NCBI GenBank assembly: GCA_902805665.1
Contig: CADCTB010000003.1
Coordinates: 1-35,759, forward strand
Direction: 5' to 3'
From: an uncultured Acidimicrobiales bacterium
Lineage (GTDB): Bacteria > Actinomycetota > Acidimicrobiia > Acidimicrobiales > AC-14
DNA length: 35,759 bases
The stretch's first letter is position 1. Every line of letters begins with the position of its first letter. Both the position numbers and the translations under genes were made by a program. Shown piece by piece: positions 32,006 to 35,759 of this stretch. A model generated the notes under the pieces. That model saw only the letters and a program-made list of their open reading frames with translations, did no database searches and was not told the origin of the DNA.

Positions 32006-33480
32006 TGCGACGTAGGCCTTTCTATTCCTTGATCGCGGTGTTCGTGCTGGTCATCGGCGCGCTGGCGGCAACCCTGATCTCCGGCCGGAGCCCGCAGCTC
32101 GGCCTCGACCTGCAGGGTGGGGCGTCGGTGGTCCTGCAGCCCCGGGAGCAGGTGCCCCAGGGCGTGCTCGACCAGGCCATCGAGATCATCAGGAACCGGG
32201 TCGACGCCCTCGGTGTGGCCGAGCCGGAGATCACCCGGCAGGGCGAGTCGATCATCGTGTCGCTACCCGGTGTGCAGAACCGCGAGCGGGCGCTGCAGGT
32301 GGTCGGCCAGACCGCGCAGCTCCTGTTCCGCCCGGTCATCCAGCAGCTGCCCGCGGAGCCGACGCCCACATCGTCGACCTCCTCCACGTCGACGACCTCG
32401 ACCACGGTGGAGGGTGCTCCCGCCACGTCGCCGACCACCACCACCGTCCCGATCGACCTCAGCTCCACCACCGCACCCGAGGACGACGACGAGACCAAGC
32501 AGGTGATCCTCCCCGAGAAGGACTCGCAGGGCCGGGTCACCTCCCGCTACCTGCTGGGGCCGGCCGAGGTGAAGGGCCAGGCGCTGTCGGGGGCCTCGGC
32601 CACCGTGTCCGAGACCGGCTCGTGGCAGGTGGCGTTCGACCTCACCGGCGAGGGCACCAAGCAGTGGAACGACATGGCCACCAAGGTCGGCGCCGGCAAC
32701 CAGATCGCCATCGACCTCGACGGCGTCGTGAGGTCCGCACCCCGGCTGGAGGTCACCGAGTTCCAGGGCAGCGGGGTCATCACCGGCAACTTCAGCCAGG
32801 CCGAGGCCAAGGACCTGGCTCTCGTGCTGCGCTACGGCGCACTGCCCGTCCAGCTCGACCGCCAGACCGTGCAGACCGTCTCGGCGAGCCTCGGCCGCGA
32901 CTCGCTGCGGGCCGGCCTCATCGCCGGGGCGGTCGGCCTCGGCCTCGTCGCCCTCTACATGCTCGTGTACTACCGGGCGCTCGGGCTGGTCGTCTGGGTG
33001 GGGCTGGCCCTCACCGGCGCCATCATGTACTCCCTGGTCACCCTGCTGGGCAGGACCAGTGGGCTGGCCCTGAGCCTGGCCGGGGCGACGGGCATCATCG
33101 TGTCGGTCGGCGTGACGGTGGACTCCTATGTCGTCTACTTCGAGCGTCTGAAGGACGAGATCCGGTCGGGCAAGACCATCCGCTCGTCGCTCGACCGCGG
33201 ATTTTCCCGGGCCTATCGCACGATCCTCGCGGCCGACGCGGCATCGATCATCGGCGCCGCCGTCCTCTACGTGCTGAGCGTGGGGTCGGTCCGGGGCTTC
33301 GCCTTCTTCCTGGGCCTCACCACCCTGCTCGACCTCTTCACCGCCTACTTCTTCACCCGGCCCATGGTCATGTTGCTGGGCCGTAGCCGGCTCTTCACCG
33401 AGGCCCGCTGGGTCGGTGTGGCCCGAGGCCTGAACGCCGCGCCGGCGGTGGCCAGCCCGAAGGTGAAGGAGCCGGTATGA
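32005..33480 (+). CDS. secD: Protein translocase subunit SecD
   Basis: 491 residues from ATG 32005. There is an N-terminal membrane helix, the LGLDLQGGASVVL motif (family LGLDLxGG), a periplasmic domain, and five C-terminal helices with TGIIVSVGVTVDSYVVYFERLKDE and SLDRGFSRAYRTILAAD. SecD with SecF uses the proton-motive force to pull exported proteins out. Residues ~115-165 are an inserted low-complexity Ser/Thr/Pro/acidic linker within the periplasmic part, common in actinobacterial SecD. Its stop overlaps the start of a repeat-encoded 35-codon frame instead of secF. Confidence 0.96.
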   Translation: MRRRPFYSLIAVFVLVIGALAATLISGRSPQLGLDLQGGASVVLQPREQVPQGVLDQAIEIIRNRVDALGVAEPEITRQGESIIVSLPGVQNRERALQVVGQTAQLLFRPVIQQLPAEPTPTSSTSSTSTTSTTVEGAPATSPTTTTVPIDLSSTTAPEDDDETKQVILPEKDSQGRVTSRYLLGPAEVKGQALSGASATVSETGSWQVAFDLTGEGTKQWNDMATKVGAGNQIAIDLDGVVRSAPRLEVTEFQGSGVITGNFSQAEAKDLALVLRYGALPVQLDRQTVQTVSASLGRDSLRAGLIAGAVGLGLVALYMLVYYRALGLVVWVGLALTGAIMYSLVTLLGRTSGLALSLAGATGIIVSVGVTVDSYVVYFERLKDEIRSGKTIRSSLDRGFSRAYRTILAADAASIIGAAVLYVLSVGSVRGFAFFLGLTTLLDLFTAYFFTRPMVMLLGRSRLFTEARWVGVARGLNAAPAVASPKVKEPV

Positions 33481-33584
33481 GCGAGCACGTCGGCCCGGCC
33501 TGCCGGCCCTGCCGGAGCGGAGCGGAGGCGGCTGCCGGACGGCCGTGGAGGGCCGACGAGCGCAGCGACCAGGAGGCACTATGA
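33477..33584 (+). repeat. Third, diverged copy of the junction repeat, between secD and secF
   Basis: The sequence from GAGCGAGCACG through GCGCAGCGACCAG aligns with the ruvA-ruvB repeat with small indels. It forms a 35-codon frame whose ATG overlaps the secD stop and whose TGA overlaps the secF ATG. The stem is kept at the same 48-base span (33497-33507 with 33534-33544), and one base pair is swapped from G-C to C-G compared with the ruvAB copies. The peptide frame differs from theirs, so the nucleotide sequence, not the peptide, is what is shared. It also provides AGGAGG (33571-33576) as the ribosome site for secF. Confidence 0.75.
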
Positions 33585-34813
33585 GCCAGGTAGAGGCCCC
33601 TCGGACGTCGCTGCGGCACAAGCTGTACCACGGCGAGACCACGATCGACTTCGTCGGTCGCCGGAACATCTGGTTCGTGGTGTCCAGCGTGTTCGTCCTC
33701 GCCGGCCTCATCTCGCTCCTCACCCAGGGGCTGAACTACGGCATCGACTTCAAAGGCGGCACCTCGTGGGAGGTGCCGGCACCAGGGGTGTCCGTGGAGG
33801 AGGCCCGCGACGCGGTTCGCCCCCTGGGCCTCGGCGACGCCACCATCCAGACCATCGGAGGCGACAGGATCCGCGTGGCATCGGGCAACGAGTCGCCCGA
33901 GCAGCAGGCCCGGATCAGCCAGGCCCTGGCCGAGGTGGCCAACGTCGACACCGGACAGGTGAGCGTCAACGACGTGGGCCCGTCATGGGGCAAGGCAGTC
34001 ACCAACAAGGCCCGCAACGCCCTGGTTGTCTTCTTCGTCCTCATCAGCATCTACATCTCGCTGCGCTTCGAGTGGAAGATGGCGGTGGCCGCCCTGTCGG
34101 CAGTCGTCCACGACATCTTCGTCACGGTCGGGGTGTACTCGATCTTCCGGTTCGAGGTGACGCCGGCGACGGTGGTCGCCTTCCTCACCATCCTGGGGTA
34201 TTCGCTCTACGACACCATCGTGGTGTTCGACAAGGTGGAGGAGAACGCCAAGGGGCTGGGGGCTTCGGGCCGGTTCACGTACTCGGACACGGTGAACCTG
34301 TCCATGAACCAGGTGCTGATGCGCTCGCTCAACACCTCGATCGTCGCCATCATGCCGATCGTGGCGATCCTGGTGATCGGCGCCGGCGTCCTCGGGGCCA
34401 CCACGCTGAACGACTTCGGCCTGGCCCTGCTCGTCGGCCTGCTCACCGGCGCCTACTCCTCGATCTTCATCGCCTCGCCGATGCTGGCCATCCTCAAGGA
34501 GCGCGAGCCCCGCTACGCCAGCATCCGCCAGCGGCTCACGGCCAAGGGTGGAGCCGGCCTCCTCACCCCGGCTGCGGCCGCGGCCCTCGCCGGCGGTGGA
34601 GGTGGCGGCAGTTCATCGCCGCCCCGCCCTCGCGTCGGCGCCAAGAGCGCAACCCGCACCCGGCCTCCGGTTCGCGACGCCGACGGCGACGCCGACGACG
34701 ACCTGCTCGTGCCCGCCCGTCCCGGTCCTTCCGGACAGGCCCCGCCGCCCCGCCCGAAGCCCGTTCCCCGGCCGGGCGCCCCAAGGCCCAGGAAGAAGGG
34801 CAAGAAGCGGTAA
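33581..34813 (+). CDS. secF: Protein translocase subunit SecF
   Basis: 410 residues from ATG 33581, with AGGAGG four bases upstream. It has six membrane helices with the GIDFKGGTSWEV motif after the first helix, the core SLRFEWKMAVAALSAVVHDI, and TILGYSLYDTIVVFDKVEEN. After about residue 315 there is a ~90-residue cytoplasmic tail rich in Gly, Pro, Arg and Lys (ending RKKGKKR), typical of actinobacterial SecF and likely to contact ribosomes or nucleic acid (inference). It partners the upstream SecD. Confidence 0.96.
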   Translation: MSQVEAPRTSLRHKLYHGETTIDFVGRRNIWFVVSSVFVLAGLISLLTQGLNYGIDFKGGTSWEVPAPGVSVEEARDAVRPLGLGDATIQTIGGDRIRVASGNESPEQQARISQALAEVANVDTGQVSVNDVGPSWGKAVTNKARNALVVFFVLISIYISLRFEWKMAVAALSAVVHDIFVTVGVYSIFRFEVTPATVVAFLTILGYSLYDTIVVFDKVEENAKGLGASGRFTYSDTVNLSMNQVLMRSLNTSIVAIMPIVAILVIGAGVLGATTLNDFGLALLVGLLTGAYSSIFIASPMLAILKEREPRYASIRQRLTAKGGAGLLTPAAAAALAGGGGGGSSSPPRPRVGAKSATRTRPPVRDADGDADDDLLVPARPGPSGQAPPPRPKPVPRPGAPRPRKKGKKR

Positions 34814-34853
34814 GCGGACCGGCGCCAAACCTCGGCTGAGTGTCTCCAACAGG

Positions 34854-34859
34854 TAGGCT
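34854..34859 (+). promoter_or_regulatory. Probable -10 of a leaderless apt promoter
   Basis: TAGGCT ends five bases before the apt ATG, with no ribosome site between. It fits the TAnnnT pattern seen before pdxS, ruvC and pimA. No clear -35 was found. Confidence 0.4.
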
Positions 34860-34864
34860 GGCAC

Positions 34865-35392
34865 ATGGCTGATGCGGACTGGCTCAGGGGGCGCATCCGC
34901 GACATCCCCGATTTCCCCAGCCCCGGCATCGTCTTCCGAGATCTCACGCCGCTCCTGGGCGACGTCGAGGCGTTCCGGTTCACCGTCGACGCCATCGCCG
35001 ACGCCTTCGCCGGACGGCGGGTGGACAAGGTCGTCGGCGTCGAGGCCAGGGGATTCATCCTGGCCGGGCCCGTCGCGTACCGCCTGGGAGCGGGCTTCGT
35101 GCCCGTCCGCAAGCCGGGGAAGCTGCCATGGCGGACGGAGTCGGAGGAGTACGCCCTCGAGTACGGCGTCGACCGGCTGGAGCTTCACGCCGACGGCGTC
35201 GCCCCCGGGGAGCAGGTCCTCATCGTCGACGACGTGATCGCCACGGGAGGTACTGCGGCAGCAACCGTGCGGCTGGTGGAGAAGCTGGGAGCCACCGTCA
35301 CCGCACTCGGGTTCGCCGTCGAGCTCACGTATCTCGCAGGACGCGAGAAGCTGGATGGGTACGACGTCGTGTCGCTCGTGGCGTACTCGTAG
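34865..35392 (+). CDS. apt: Adenine phosphoribosyltransferase
   Basis: 175 residues from ATG 34865. The start WLRGRIRDIPDFPSPGIVFRD is the Apt signature, and the PRPP-binding loop is VLIVDDVIATGGTAAA (118-133). It salvages adenine to AMP using PRPP. Placement between secF and relA is the usual actinobacterial order. It probably has its own leaderless promoter. Confidence 0.97.
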   Translation: MADADWLRGRIRDIPDFPSPGIVFRDLTPLLGDVEAFRFTVDAIADAFAGRRVDKVVGVEARGFILAGPVAYRLGAGFVPVRKPGKLPWRTESEEYALEYGVDRLELHADGVAPGEQVLIVDDVIATGGTAAATVRLVEKLGATVTALGFAVELTYLAGREKLDGYDVVSLVAYS

Positions 35393-35404
35393 GGGAGGAG
35401 GGAC

Positions 35405-35759
35405 GTGCCCACCGCCGATCGTGTGTTGCCGTGGCGGCGCTCGTCCCATGCCGTGCCCCACGATGTCCGGGAGCTGGTCGACACCTACCGCAGCAAGCAC
35501 CCGAAAGCGGACACCACTCTGCTGACCCGGGCGTACCAGGCGGCCGCGGAGGCCCACGAAGGCCAGGTCCGACGCTCGGGTGACCCCTACATCGTCCACC
35601 CGCTCGCGGTGGCCACCATCCTGGCCGAGCTCGGGCTCGACGAGATCACCCTGGCCGCCGCCCTTCTCCACGACGCCGTCGAGGACACCGCCATCTCCCT
35701 CGACGACGTCACCCGCGACTTCGGCCCGCAGGTGGCGGCCATGGTCGACGGCGTCACCA
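35405..35759 (+). CDS. relA: RelA/SpoT-type (p)ppGpp synthetase/hydrolase, N-terminal part (3' end outside window)
   Basis: The gene starts at GTG 35405 behind a strong ribosome site (AGGAGGG, 35396-35402) and runs off the window after 118 codons. The visible part is the start of the HD hydrolase domain: [17 protein letters not shown] and [13 protein letters not shown], with the metal-binding His and the HD pair present. So the (p)ppGpp hydrolase site appears intact as far as seen. The synthetase, TGS and ACT domains lie outside. Bifunctional Rel is the expected actinobacterial form. Confidence 0.95.
   Translation, partial: MPTADRVLPWRRSSHAVPHDVRELVDTYRSKHPKADTTLLTRAYQAAAEAHEGQVRRSGDPYIVHPLAVATILAELGLDEITLAAALLHDAVEDTAISLDDVTRDFGPQVAAMVDGVT

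Overview
The window is very G+C-rich bacterial chromosome with almost no non-coding space. The gene content points to an actinobacterium, and by inference the Acidimicrobiia or a relative: phosphatidylinositol mannoside (PIM) genes, GAF-ANTAR regulators, actinobacterial DUF3048 lipoproteins, and the block pgsA-patA ... pimA ... pdxS-pdxT-yebC-ruvC-ruvA-ruvB-yajC-secD-secF-apt-relA, whose order resembles mycobacterial chromosomes. No tRNA, rRNA, CRISPR array, transposase or phage gene was recognised.

Layout. 1-3.8 kb: the end of an OmpR-type response regulator, a methyltransferase with a probable DNA-binding N-terminus, and a two-gene unit pairing a TIGR04222-like membrane protein that has a Gly/Cys-rich tail with a DUF692 (multinuclear iron) oxygenase. 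3.85-7.0 kb, minus strand: an EF-G-like GTPase followed by two DinB-fold proteins, each joined by a 4-base overlap. 7.1-8.8 kb: the PIM pair pgsA-like and patA. 8.9-12.4 kb, minus: an M50-CBS-PDZ-Lon double protease and an HtrA lipoprotein. 12.8-18.0 kb: divergent GAF-ANTAR proteins, a methyltransferase, a GNAT and a DrrAB-type ABC exporter. 18.0-22.3 kb, minus: pepN, a 2-hydroxyacid dehydrogenase, a small conserved protein and a NYN-domain protein. 22.3-26.9 kb: pimA-lemA-htpX and two DUF3048 lipoproteins. 27-35.8 kb: vitamin B6 synthesis, yebC, Holliday-junction processing, Sec translocon accessory genes, apt and the start of relA.

How the genes work together. The right half is a housekeeping block for B6 synthesis, recombination, secretion, purine salvage and the stringent response. 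PgsA-like, PatA and PimA should make and modify PIM lipids, although patA and pimA lie about 13.5 kb apart here. LemA, HtpX, HtrA and the M50/Lon fusion make the window rich in envelope proteolysis.

The most unusual items are: (1) the DUF692 enzyme beside a membrane protein with a four-cysteine glycine tail; (2) a single polypeptide carrying both an intramembrane M50 protease and a Lon-type serine protease; (3) a repeat of about 104 bp placed exactly at translational junctions (ruvA/ruvB in tandem, secD/secF once), where every copy forms a 35-codon mini-frame overlapping its neighbours by ATGA; and (4) probable leaderless promoters and CTG starts in several genes.
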